The notes under the pieces are model-generated. The model was not told the DNA's origin. It saw nothing but the letters and a program-made list of their open reading frames with translations, and made no database searches. Positions 1 through 11,225 of a stretch of DNA of 64,000 nt are shown one piece after another. Position 1 is the first letter of the stretch. Every line of letters begins with the position of its first letter. The stretch comes from Medicago truncatula (Eukaryota; Streptophyta; Magnoliopsida; Fabales; Fabaceae): the NCBI RefSeq assembly GCF_003473485.1, contig NC_053043.1, forward strand, positions 568,001-632,000, read 5' to 3'. The translations under genes were made by a program, and so were the position numbers.

Positions 1-443
1 GATTAAACACACTTCTTTAAAAAAAAATTGCTCTAAACACATCTCGCATGGTACGAGACCTATTCACATTGCGTACCATAGACAAGGCCGTAAATTAAAT
101 GCATGGCTTGTTTTTTATGGATTAAAAAAAGTAATTTGACATTCAATAATTTAGAGATTATTTTTTAGAGACTTTATGAAAAAGAATAATCAATTTTATG
201 TTTTTTTTTTATCGTAATAACAATCACATCTTTGAAAAAATAATTTAATATGTTTGGATACAACTATATAAAATAGATTTTTTTTAACAAAATTACCATT
301 ATCTTTTGATACTCATTTTCGTCTCCTCACATTTTTTTTTAAAAGCTACTCTTAATATCTTTTCATAATTTGAAAATATTTTTAGATTTTTCATTTTAAA
401 CTATTTTTAGATTTTTTTTCTTCTTTTGTTAGATCCTTTTTAA

Positions 444-469
444 AATATATATATATATATATATATATA
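444..469. repeat. (TA)n microsatellite
   Basis: An uninterrupted run of about 13 AT dinucleotides in intergenic sequence; likely length-polymorphic. Confidence 0.9.
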
Positions 470-1117
470 ATGCTCGTTAAAGTGATTTTTTTTAATTTTT
501 TTATAACAAACACGCTCATAGAGCCTGTTTGCTACAAATTAGAATAAAAATAATTTCGACATTCAATAGTTTAGATAAATTTAAAAAATTAGAATCTATT
601 TCGTGTTTGTTTATCATAATAAAATCATTTTTTTAGAATAGTTTGTTGAATAAAAGTATATAAAAGAAATTTTTTAATACAAAAACACTTCAACCTTTTT
701 GACAATTATATTATCTCACCTCTAGATAGGATGTTTTGTTACAAAGACATAAAATGAAAAAAATATGTTGCGGTGTCAAATGATTATAATGAGATAAAAT
801 TGTATTTTTTCTGGTCAATAATTTTCATAAGTAGATAATAGAAGATAAACTATTGATTGATATTATTAATGATTAGAAAATTAAAAGGCTTAATTGCAAT
901 TTTGGTCCCTCTATCATATTTTTGAACTATTTTGATAAGATATTGAGTTTGACGAATTAAGTGCTTATATTTCTATTAAAAAATTATTAATATTCAAATA
1001 TGTATTGTCTCTCTCATCTCTATCTTTCTCAAAGTGCTAAAGGGTTTTTGGTATCTTAATAAACATTTTTATTTCCCGAAGAAAAAAAACATTTTCCTAA
1101 AATTTCTGGTCAACTCT

Positions 1118-1124
1118 TATAAAT
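1118..1124 (+). promoter_or_regulatory. Candidate TATA box of the ARF-like gene
   Basis: TATAAAT lies about 140 bases upstream of the ATG at 1264, a plausible distance for a plant promoter with a short 5' UTR. A second AT-rich option lies near 1190. In such AT-rich DNA the motif alone is weak evidence. Confidence 0.3.
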
Positions 1125-1263
1125 GGTAATAAACATTTTCCTAAGATTCATTGAATTACTATTTATTAATTATTCATTATTCTAATACTGTAGTATATAT
1201 CCGACAAAACCCCAATCAGTCAGCTCATTCTCTTTCTCTCTTCCAGCAGCAGCGGCGGCGGCC

Positions 1264-4200
1264 ATGTCTCTCAACCAGTACCACCACCAACAGCAGCAGC
1301 AACCATCGCATGTGCACCCTCAAATATGGCAGACATGCACCGGCGCTGCCGTCCAAATACCAAAGTTGCATTCCAGAGTTTACTATTTTCCACAAGGCCA
1401 CTTAGAACATGCTTCTTCTTCCTCCTCCAATGCTTACATTCACTCCCTTGATCTTCAACGTTTTCGTCCTTTCACTATCTGTATCATCTCCGCTGTTGAT
1501 CTCCTCGCCGATCCTCACACTGATGAGGTCTTCGCTAAACTGCTGCTCACTCCTGTAACCAATAATTCATGTGTTCAAGATCCTCATGAGGTTCCTAATT
1601 GCAGCAACGACGATGATGTCTGCGATGAGGTAATTGATTCGTTTACAAGGATTCTCGCCCTTACTAATGTAAGCAAGCATGCATTCTACATACCTCGGTT
1701 TTGTGCTGAAAATATGTTCCCGCCGCTTGGCATGGAGGTTTCTCAACACCTCCTCGTCACTGACGTTCATGGTGAAGTTTGGAAGTTTCACCATGTCTGC
1801 CACGGCTTTGCCAAGAGAAACGTCTTTTATACCTCTGAATGGGCTTCGTTTGTTGAGAGGAAGAAACTCGACGTCGGAGATGCTGTTGTTTTCATGAAAA
1901 ACTCCACGGGAAAATTATTTGTTGGGATTCGCAGGAAAGACGCCGCGGAGCAAAAGAAAGATGAGTTGGAGAAGGCAGTAATGGAGGCAGTGAAGTTGGC
2001 AGAGGAGAACAAGCCATTTGAAATTGTTTACTATCCTAGAGGTGATGATTGGTGTGATTTTGTAGTGGATGGTAATATTGTTGATGAATCAATGAAGATT
2101 CAATGGAACCCTAGAATGAGAGTTAAGATGAAGACTGATAAATCTTCAAGGATCCCATATCAAGGGACAATCACTACTGTATCTCGTACTTCTAATTTAT
2201 GGCGCATGCTTCAGGTATAATTTCATTTTTTTTTTAAGAGTCCTGCTAACCGGTGCCTCCGGGGTACTGATTAAGCATACCATAAAAGAGAATTATTATT
2301 ATAAAAGGAAACTGATTTTGACTTTATTATAAATTAATTACACAATTTCAATGCATTAACTACTATATAATTTCCTTTTTCATATCCTTAACCAGTGCCC
2401 CGGGGGCACCGGTTAGCATTTCCCTTTTTTTAATCTTATGCATAATATTATCTAGCTATGAAACACAAACACCAATTATCTAGCTATGAAACATAAACAC
2501 ACACGGACACTAGATACGACATAGACATCGACACATTAAATCGATAATAAATTTTAAAAAATCATATAATTCAATAGAATCATATATATGTGTCGGTGTT
2601 GTGTTGTATCACACACCGACGTGTGTCCGATATCGGAAGACGTCTTATCTGATATGTCCGTGCTTCATAGTATCTAGTATTTAGTTGAAGTTTATAAATG
2701 ATTATTTTTTTGGTGTAACCTGGGTTTGCTCCACACAAAATTGGTGTAAATCGGGTGTGCAAACTCTTCATAAGAGTTTTTAATGTTGTTACATGTCCAA
2801 TGTCCAATGCTATATCTTTATCTATAATTAGATGACAATTCATGAAATGTAATTTTTTAATAGACATGCGATGTAGAATATTTTTATGAGTAATGATTCA
2901 TGTACACCTTCATATACACCCCTTATGTGGCATGGGTATTTTAGAAATTTCACACAACTTTCTCTTTCCCACCCTCTTCTCTCTCTTAGATCTCCCTTTC
3001 TTCTCCCTCTCACTCTGCCGCCTCTAACTCACCGGCCTCCACCACCGCCGCACCCTTTTGTTCCATACCCCCAAATACATCCTCGTGTGGCCTTTCATCT
3101 TCTCTCTTCTCTCTCTGCAACATAGATCCACTGACTGCACATCCATGCTCCTTCACCACTACCATTGCTGCTCCCGTCGCACCTGCGCCCCATCCTCCTT
3201 CATCTTGTTTCCCATCTCCGACGACACAAACCTCTTCTTCTCTGCAACATAGCCGCAACCATCGAGATATGCAACACAGCCTCTTCTTCTATTCTTCCTC
3301 TCCACCACCGTTTAGATCTAAAACCCAGGAGATTGTTGTGGTTCACGGCAACAATAGTGGCATCTGGTGAGACGGTGACGATGACCGTGGTCGGTGGCAA
3401 TGAGAGATAGACATAACGGTGGAGGGAGAACGGTGACATCCAATTTGAAAATTCAATATTTTTTATTTTTTTTGTTGGGCTGGCACTCTTTATGGAATAT
3501 TTTATATATATTTTGACATATGGAAGGGTGTGTGAGGGAGGTATGCCACGTGAGGGTGTGTATCATCACTCTTATATACTGACATGCAATTTAATGATAG
3601 ATCATCATGTTTTCATATCACAATACTATTTCTATAACTACCTTTGCAAGAGTGAGGTGATATGGCAAAACAGTAGATTTTAATTGATGTGGGTGTAAAA
3701 TTATAAGACTTACAACATTCACAGTAGAGTTCTCTGTATATTTAAATACTACTTAATTGGATCTCATAGACATCCATCACTCTTTTTTTAATGTTAGTAT
3801 CTAATAAGCACTCAATTTCTACTACTTTAACATCTCAAAAAAAAGAGCAATGTTTTTAAAACATTTGTATAGAGTAAACATTATACATTTTAAGGTTAGG
3901 GAATTTATAAATTATACATTTTTTAATGACAATTTAAACTTTATTTGAACAATGGTGCACTCTGGCTAATGGTTTTGGGTTTAATCTTGTATTCAATAAT
4001 TTATCACATATTGCAAATGATCAATATTGTATTCTTACCATTTTTTATTTGAATACATCATAGGTTAATTGGGATGAATTTCAAATCTCGCAAATTTCAA
4101 GACGAGTCAGCCCGTGGTGCGTTGAGCTTCACAAACCTGCTCCGACGCCATTCCCCCAAACAAAAAAATTTAGAACTACTCAAAGTTCTGCCCAACTAAG

Positions 4201-4483
4201 TGATAAAAAGGAAACATTATTGAATGATGATGGTTTTCCTGTTGATATACAGCGAGTGAGGCATGATCTTGTTTCCATATCAGGTCCTATACATAGCCAT
4301 ATTATTTTGAACTCCTCTGAGACAAAGTTTCCTGCGACTCACAATTGCAACACCAAAAATGACAGTGATGGTTCAATTATGTTATTTGGTAAGATCATAC
4401 AGCCTCATGTAAGCAATTTTCACAATTCTCATATCAAGGGAGATGATGGCTATAAGAGCTGTGGATTTGGTGTAAAGAACTAG
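1264..4483 (+). CDS. Truncated, diverged auxin response factor (ARF10/16/17-like), two exons
   Basis: Model: exon 1 1264-2214, exon 2 4064-4483; the join is phase 0 (CAG|gtataa ... cataG|GTTAAT) and gives 456 aa. Reading exon 1 through its donor stops two codons later, so splicing is needed. Residues ~1-100 form the N-terminal dimerisation flank ('QIWQTCTGAAVQIPKL'), ~120-225 the B3 DNA-binding domain, and ~250-345 the ARF ancillary domain ('FEIVYYPR', then 'SNLWRMLQ' and 'VNWDEF' across the splice). A short tail contains 'IMLFGKII', seen in the ARF10/16/17 clade. There is no PB1 (AUX/IAA) domain, so interaction with Aux/IAA repressors by that route is not expected. The B3 domain is diverged: the usual 'RGTPRRH' DNA-contact loop reads 'HGFAKRN'. 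No sequence encoding the miR160-target peptide (AGMQGAR-like) is visible. ARFs are nuclear factors binding auxin-response elements. This copy could be functional, a dominant-negative-like form, or decaying. Confidence 0.8.
2244..2417. mobile_element. Short MITE-like inverted-repeat element in the ARF intron
   Basis: About 174 bp with imperfect inverted ends: 'gctaaccggtgcctccgggg' at the left and 'ccccgggggcaccggttagc' at the right. The same family occurs at 6384-6545 (the corresponding intron of the ARF duplicate) and at 45428-45740. No clear target-site duplication was seen. Confidence 0.65.
2888..3571. mobile_element. MITE-like element in the ARF intron with a GC-richer, gene-like core
   Basis: The ends are imperfect inverted repeats: 'gagtaatgattcatgtacac' at 2888 against the complement of 'gggtgtgtatcatcactc' ending at 3571. 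The core (about 2960-3430) is much more GC-rich than the flanks and pyrimidine-rich on the + strand ('ctctctcttagatctccc'), so it may be a captured piece of a gene or promoter. It is absent from the intron of the downstream duplicate, so insertion after the duplication is the simplest reading. The boundaries are approximate. Confidence 0.5.
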
Positions 4484-4488
4484 TTGTT

Positions 4489-4856
4489 AGGGGCGGAGCC
4501 AAACACAAGGTTGTAGGGCTCATGTCTACACAAAAGTTGAGATATTGAATATTGATATTTGATTAGGACCACATTATATTCATACTTAGTATATAGAAAC
4601 TTGTTATTAGTAGTCCATGTTTTGAGGGGATTTCACTCCATTTTCTTATGTTATGAATATTATCAAGAATGAGTTGTTAAATTATTGTCTAGTTACTTAA
4701 ATAGAGATGAATGTTTTTACATTGAGATTGAAAATGATAAAAAAAATTCAATATTGCTAAAATATGGCAAATTGAGAGACCAATTTGTGATGTATATTTA
4801 CGCTTATAAAAATGAAACGCCTCCACTATTAAAAAAAAATTGGGTCTGCCACTAGG
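4489..4856. mobile_element. Possible MITE downstream of the ARF-like gene
   Basis: The ends read 'ttaggggcggagcca' (left) and 'tgggtctgccactaggtaa' (right), roughly inverse complements, a terminus type I associate with common short plant elements. The interior is AT-rich and non-coding. It overlaps the probable 3' UTR of the ARF-like gene. Confidence 0.4.
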
Positions 4857-4983
4857 TAAGGCATAGTATGTGAAAATGGTTTTGCAGATAAGTAGTTGTA
4901 TTGGGATGCTTTAAAATCCAGACATTGATTCCCTTCATGAAGTGTGTAGTAAATAGTGATATTACTTTGCTCGATCAACTCTT

Positions 4984-5041
4984 TTATGTCTTGAATCAAA
5001 ACAACATGGACATTATGTCTTGAATCAAAACAACATGGACA
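4984..5041. repeat. 29-bp perfect tandem duplication
   Basis: The unit beginning 'ttatgtcttgaatcaaaac' occurs twice head to tail with no mismatch (4984-5012 and 5013-5041), so it is probably recent. It lies in non-coding sequence. Confidence 0.9.
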
Positions 5042-5149
5042 TGGTACTTCATGGGTGGACCTTTAATGAGATTTATACTATGTAAGGAGTTAGAATAAAA
5101 AACTAGCTCATCAATATCCATCGTTTTAGGTTTAAAATAAAAATAAATA

Positions 5150-5713
5150 AATAAAAGCCCTAGTAGATAGAAAGTAATCCAGCTTGAAGGATATCAGAAG
5201 AATTGTGGATATAACTCAGAAACTCTGATAAGTAAAAACCATAATTATTTCTTAAGACACCACCGAATCCAGCTCTAATAGGCGAGCCTAGGCAACTTCC
5301 ATCAACATTAAGGATGACAAAGAGTGATTGCTACTATTCCACTTTATAAGCCTATCCGTCGATGTGCCATCAGAGGTTGGAATGAAGTGGGCTTTGGAAG
5401 TTTCAACCATATTCTGGATGTTGAATGAGAGCTTATTTATGGACCAAATTTTGTTACTGGAGCACATGTTGTTTCGATGGCGCCAGGCCTACCAAAGAAC
5501 AATCGCGAAAAGAAAGGAATTGAGACCCAAAACACCGTTCTTAAGCCATTCATGATCAACCATGGTAGAGAAAAAGTCCGGATAATTGAAACCTGAGTAA
5601 TGCCAAAGCTTTTTGAATATTGACATCACGCATACAATGAAGGCCAACATCATAATATGGTCATAGGTTATATTAGTCTTATTGCAACTAAATTGGTGAA
5701 AGTACTTTTGATA
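5150..5713 (-). mobile_element. Decayed LINE 3' fragment (zf-RVT plus RNase H)
   Basis: Read on the minus strand, this stretch encodes pieces matching the C-terminus of the LINE at 10.4-17.5 kb. 'NYPDFFSTMVDHEW' corresponds to 'SDPTFFSTSCSHEW' there, and 'LNVDGSCLGSPIRAGFGG' corresponds to 'LNVDGSCLGSPIRAGYGG' at the start of its RNase H domain. The frame is broken by shifts and stops, and the RNase H glutamate position reads Gly in a damaged 'LQAGLLSIY*G' segment where the sequence ends. It is an antisense relic of the same or a sister LINE family. Its 5' side is cut by the MITE that starts at 5714. Confidence 0.8.
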
Positions 5714-5996
5714 CTCCCTCCGTCCCATAATAGCTCAGTCACTTGCAAGAAAAAAGTGTCCCAAAATAACTAAATCATTTTACTTTTCAATACAATATTA
5801 ATTACTTTTCCCCTTTATTTTTAATTAATGTTACTTTCATTACTCCCAATTCAATCCACTTTGCATTTATGATAGTGGAGAATGCACCAATACTTAACAA
5901 GAACACTTAAAATCATTTTTCTTTCTCCTTCATATATACATTTTTCTTAAAATGTGTAAAATAAGCAAATGGCTCAGTTAATCCGGGACGGATGGT
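5714..5996. mobile_element. Stowaway-like MITE
   Basis: The left end is 'CTCCCTCCGTCCCATAATAG', preceded by TA. The right end is roughly its inverse complement ('ttaatccgggacggatgg'), followed by TA a few bases on. Inner 'gctcagt' motifs also mirror each other. End type and TA flanks fit the Stowaway (Tc1/mariner) class. It inserted at or in the antisense LINE fragment. Confidence 0.75.
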
Positions 5997-6027
5997 GTAT
6001 TTGGTATAGCGTTTGATGTGAATGGCT

Positions 6028-6087
6028 CGGGTAGAACTTGGGTGACATATAATTGGTGACATTGGCCAATCACAATGTCATAATCCT

Positions 6088-6132
<45 letters not shown>

Positions 6133-6192
6133 GCCACTTGTGACATTGTGTTTGACCAATGCCACCAATTCTATGTCATCCAAGGGCTATCC
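6028..6192. mobile_element. hAT-like MITE with an 8-bp target duplication and a microsatellite core
   Basis: An inverted-repeat element of about 165 bp is flanked on both sides by GAATGGCT (6020-6027 and 6193-6200). The arms share 'ttggtgacattgg' and 'ttggtggcattgg' in inverse orientation. The loop is a compound (GT)n(GA)n microsatellite at about 6090-6132. An 8-bp duplication is typical of the hAT superfamily. Confidence 0.75.
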
Positions 6193-6305
6193 GAATGGCT
6201 GACATTCATTGTGTATGCTTTCAAAATGCATATTTATATCTTGACCTTCTCCGTAGTGGAATAGGTTTTAAGATTTTCAGATTAAATTTGACCAACTCAT
6301 GAAAC

Positions 6306-7555
6306 TATCTCGTAATTCTAATTTATGGCGCATGCTTCAGGTATAATTTTTATTTTTTTTGGATAGTATTTAGTTTAGGGAAATGTTAACTAGTGCCCCG
6401 GGGCACTGATTAAGGATCATAAAAAGTAACTTTTTATGAAAGTTTGTGTAATTAGTGCATAGGAAATTGAAAACTTTCACATTTTTAAAGAATACTTTTA
6501 CTTAATTTAGCATGCTTAAAGAGTATCTCGGGACACTCGTTAACAAGACCCTTTGATTAAATTTTGATAAATGATTCAAATGTTGAATCTATAATTAGAT
6601 GACACTTCATAAGTACCTGTTTATTTTGCTTCACAATGAAAATACCTAATTGATGTAAGTTACTACTCTATGGAAGGTAGATTATATGTTACTTTGTCCC
6701 CTATAGCATAAGTCCCAGTGTAATTCTTAAATTATTAGAGCAAGTATGTTACTGGTTATTGTCGATTAATTTAGTATTTTGGGTGTTGTAATTTAACTTA
6801 AACATTAGTTAAAGAGCAATTTTTTAGAACATATGTATAGAACAAAGTGTAGTATTTTAAGGCAATTCCTAATACTTTAGTTTCATGTGTATTATAGTTA
6901 AAGTTTATAGTGGATGCCAAAGTTTAATCTAACGTAGTTACACAATTTTAACATGAGTAATGATATTTATACATTCATTTTTTAACGATTATTTAGTCCT
7001 TATTTAAACAATAGTGTATTGTGGCTATTGATTTTGGGTTTAAACTTGCATTCTTGATGACAGTGGTTGTAATATCTCCTGTGTGTGCGGGTGGATAGAG
7101 AAAAAGTAAAAAAAGATGATAAAAAAGAGAGAGAGAAACAAATAAAAAAATAATTAAGAGAGAGAATAAACATAAAAGACTCTTTTTAAGCAAATGTTGC
7201 CAAAAATACTTTTAATGCAACGTAGGATCTTGATTTTGACTCCAATACTTTTAGTCGATAAAAATTGTACAATTTATGGCATATTTCAAATTATTAATTT
7301 CATATTCTTACCTTTTTTTTTATCTCAATATCATAGGTTAACTGGGATGAATTTCAAGTCTCACAAATTCCAAGACGAGTCGGTATGTGGTGGGTTGAAC
7401 TTATTTCCCTCAAACGTGCATCAGGTCGACCATTCCCCTCAACTGAAAAACTTAGAACTGTTCAAAGTTCTGCCCCATTGATGAAAAGGAATCCCCTTAA
7501 GTCATATGACAAGGATTTTGTAAGATGTAGCATGATAAAATATTTTTCTCCCTAG
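6306..7555 (+). pseudogene. 5'-truncated partial duplicate of the ARF-like gene
   Basis: About 35 bases matching the 3' end of ARF exon 1 (encoding 'SNLWRMLQ', 6306-6340) are followed by an intact donor (gtataattt), an intron homologous to the ARF intron over scattered stretches, an acceptor at 7335-7336 and an exon-2-like reading frame from 7337. That frame encodes 'VNWDEFQVSQIPRRV' and stays open for 72 codons to a TAG at 7553-7555. B3 and most of the ancillary domain are missing and no start codon context exists, so no ARF can be made. The later C-terminal part differs completely from the parent. It is a tandem duplicate fragment in the same orientation, about 2 kb beyond the parent gene. 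Confidence 0.85.
6384..6545. mobile_element. MITE-like element, second copy, in the ARF-duplicate intron
   Basis: The ends 'tgttaactagtgccccgggg' and 'gggacactcgttaaca' match the element at 2244-2417 in type and in position shortly after the donor site. It was therefore probably present before the duplication and copied along with the intron. Confidence 0.6.
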
Positions 7556-10440
7556 ACTATACTTGGCCGAACCTAGGCTAAGCGAGGGAAGAAAAGTTTT
7601 GAAATTTTTTCTTGTTCTAAGATCCATCATATTGATGGATGGATCTGAAGAAAAGTTTTCATTGACAACTTAATTTATTTTTGGTAATTTTATAACTTAG
7701 ATTTTAATTTTCTCATGAGGAATTTTAATGGAGCTTGAAGATTGCTACACCATGAGGTTATGTGCATTAAAAATAGCATTTTTCGTTCAAGAATATTTTC
7801 TTTCCCTATTATTGTGTGGCGGACGAATTAGATCTCAAAAGAAAACAATAATTATACAGATTTTCTTGCTCTAAGTTATAGATCTACCTCTTTGATGGAT
7901 AGATCTCGGAAAAAAGTTGATATTTGGCATTTTCTTTTAGATGTAATTTTCGTAGGGTATAAAAAATTAGTTTAGTTTGCTAGGAGTTTTATTTGATCTT
8001 GAATAAGGTATCAGGGGAGGAGTTTGAAAAGAAATGAGCAAGTGAAATAAATAGATGACATTAAGCGGGGTAGGCTTTGGGGATTTGTTTTTCTTCAAAT
8101 TATAAAACTCTCCTCATTTAGGGAACTCAAAAATTGTATTAGAGGAAAGTTTTTGGAGGTTTTGGAGGGTTTACATGAATTCTTCAAATTTAATCTATGT
8201 ATTAATTTATCATTCTCTTGAAATTTACTCTTTCAAAAAAGGTGAAAGATTTTACCTTTTTCCGTTATATTTCCATCCCTTTAAAGTCTTTCCTTCATCT
8301 CCCCTTCAAACTCCCAAACAAAAGAAACAATTTATTTTTCCTTTAGCCCGCCCTAAGAGGCCGTTAGGCCTAAAATGGTATGTGTGAATTTTCAAATTTT
8401 CTTTGTTTCAATGAATTAATAGATCCATGATTATAACCAGTAGATCTCTCAAGAAAAAAAATGGTTTTTGTTCAAGAATAATTTTTATGACAAAGCTAAG
8501 TTTTGAATAAAGTATGGAAAAATTATTTTCTTGGCTTAAATGAACTTATAGTTTGTAGATGTTTGTAGATCTGTATCAATGAATAATTTTGAAAGAACGA
8601 ATTTTGAAGAGGTTTTGAATATAGCAGAGCCAAACAAAGGTAAAATAGTAATTTTCGCGTTGTTAGTGAAAAATTTGAGGTAACCCTTGAATTCGTCTCG
8701 TCAAAACCTTCGAAATGGACTTAAATTTCATGGGTATTCGAACAGAAATTCATCAAACTATGAATTTCACAAAAAACTGAAAACAATGATTTGTTTGAAA
8801 ATAATTATATTTGTGCTAATGAACTTGTTAGGTAATTTAGCTTTAGAGTAGAATGGTGAACTCACAATTCCATTAAAACTTAAAAGGTTAGAATTGAGAA
8901 ATTTTTCAGGGAATCTTGTAAAAACGTAGGAAACTCCGACAAAGTTTTCAGTCGTTTTCATTTAATTCAGAAAGATTTATGAAAGAGAAATGTTTAATTG
9001 TGCGACATAATTTTTTGCACTATCCACGCGAATGGCTTGTATCATTGATGACCGTCTGATATTCCTATCCCTCTCTCACGATCACTTTAATTCAGTGAAA
9101 TGACAAATTTAACCCTCCTCCTATGCTGTTGTTGCCATCGCCCACCAACCATGGAGAAAAGGTGATCCCTCCTTCTCAACGCGTCTGATATACCTCTTCC
9201 TCAATCACTATTAGTCTCGTAGTTTCGGCATGTCGATGTCGACCGAGAGATGTCTCTCTCCTAATTGAAAACACCATTGTAGAGTGGCAGCCATGCTGCA
9301 GAGTTGCATGTCATTGAATACACTGCTGCATAGTCACACTAAATATGGCTGAGGTATTGATCATCTTTGCACCGTACAGATGGAAAATATTGCAACAACT
9401 AACAGCGTTGGTGATAATGGCAGTTTGGAGTACTTTGCCTATTTTAATTTATTTATTATAAACAAGAAGTAGCCTTAGCAAATGGGTTTGCACGCGTTCG
9501 TGTTATATGTGCGAAAAAGCCTTCGCACCATATAGCACTTCTGTTTATGAAAAGTTTTTCTTTGCATGCATCCTAAGTTAATTGAAGTATGTAAAGTGTT
9601 AAGAAATTAAAGTAAAATAATAATTCGTAAGGGAACTAGAATTTGGCCAATTAGAACTTGGGTTAAAAGCTAAAATAATTAGATCATAATTAGTCGTAAG
9701 GCGTAAGATTTTCTAAGGAAATCGAGTGGCATCATTGGGACTTTCGGAAATTAGATTTACTCGCGTGGCATAAGTTGCCTTGGGTATTAAAAAATAAAAA
9801 ATTTACGTCTCCTTATTGTAGCTATATCTGCTTCAATTGCAGTTTCCATTTTGTAATTTGTAGAAGACATTAATGAACCTATAGATATCTATCTTTTAGA
9901 TTTCTTGAAAAATATTTATTGTATTATTCATGATTTCCTTAATTTGATTCTTATTTGGGATATGATTCTTCAGAGCATACTATTGCTAGATTGTGTTCAA
10001 ATTACTTAAGCAGTTGTAGTAGGCTTTAATTATATGATTAATTTTCTTCTTGGAAAATTTATTTTATGTAATTTTTCTACATTAGAAAGAATGAAATTTT
10101 AGACTATTTTCTGCTTCAATTTAAGACTATGAGAAGATAAGGGTTTCCAACAGTTTATCAGTTAAAGGTTGTTATAAAGTTGTGAAGATATATATATAGC
10201 ATGAAGGTTGCAATACATACATGCATGGTTGGAAGCTCTTGGCTTATTTGTACTTCCCTGTGAAGGCTAATTACTTCTCTGTTGGTGTTTAGAAGGACCT
10301 CCATGTCAGTGTCATTTCCATGTAGGGTTACGAAAAAATTATCATTTCAACAACTATGCAAATCTTGTGCTAGCTAGTGTGCTATTAATAAAATTTTCCA
10401 ATAAAAAAAAGTACTTTGAGAAGGTAAAGTTATCACATGA
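7556..10440. other. Gene-free repeat-rich stretch
   Basis: No coding sequence is supported. Repeated phrases about 'gatctaccctctttgatggatagatctc' type sequence occur near 7630 and 7880. A phrase near 8150-8190 ('ttggaggttttggagggttt' followed by 'acatgaattc') resembles the end of a common plant MITE, but I could not define its partner. The rest is AT-rich without structure that I can name. Confidence 0.5.
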
Positions 10441-11225
10441 CAAAAATACACTTGGCACCGCAACAATAATGGAATTCGCATCCTTTCCAAAAAGCTAGAC
10501 AGAAGCATAGCTCGTATTGATTGGCGTGTTTCTTTCCCTGAAGCTCTTGTTGAGGTTCTATGCAAACTCCATTCCGACCATAACCCTCTCCTCCTCCGCT
10601 TTGGTGGTCTTCCTTTATCCACTGGTCCTAGGCCTTTCCGCTTTGAAGCAGCTTGGATAGATCATAATGACTACGCTGCCCTGGTAAAAAGCGCATGGAT
10701 TCCTCAAAACAACAACATTACAGCGGCACTAGCTAATGTTCAAGAGAAATCCATCACCTTCAATCATGAAGTCTTTGGTAACATTTTCAAGAGGAAAAGA
10801 CATGTTGAAAATAGACTCAGGGGGGTTCAAAACTACCTGGAAAGAGTTGATTCATATCGTCACACCCTCCTTGAGAAAGAATTGCAACAAGAATATAATC
10901 ATATCCTTTTCCAAGAAGAGATGCTTTGGTACCAGAAATCAAGAGAGCAATGGGTAAAATTTGGTGACAAAAATAGCTCATTCTTTCATGCTCAAACTAT
11001 TATTAGAAGGAAGAGAAATAGAATCCACAAGCTTCAACTCCCTAATGGCATATGGACTTCAGACAACTCTCTTCTCCAAGAAGAAGCTCAAAAGTATTTC
11101 AAAATTTTTTTTGGTGGTCGGCATCTCTCCACCAACTCCGTCTTTCATGAAGGCGCGCCTCCCACAATTGATGACACTGACATACTTTCCCTCACCAAAC
11201 TTATCACTAAAAATGAAGTGTTTGC

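Larger units (their letters stand above)
1..1263. other. AT-rich upstream region without a recognisable gene
   Basis: No coding sequence is supported here. The stretch is very AT-rich, with many T and A runs. Two loosely similar blocks (about 110-330 and 520-720) share phrases such as 'acattcaata.tttaga', which suggests an old duplicated non-coding repeat. Near 890-960 a phrase like 'aattttggtccctct' resembles the ends of the MITE/MULE elements described elsewhere in the window, but no partner end was found. The last ~150 bases are the presumed promoter and 5' UTR of the ARF-like gene. Confidence 0.6.

Noticed and set aside
3010..3258. An 82-codon minus-strand frame in the ARF intron
   Set aside because: It lies in the core of a MITE-like element, is rich in Gly/Glu/Val from simple composition, and has no family match I recognise.
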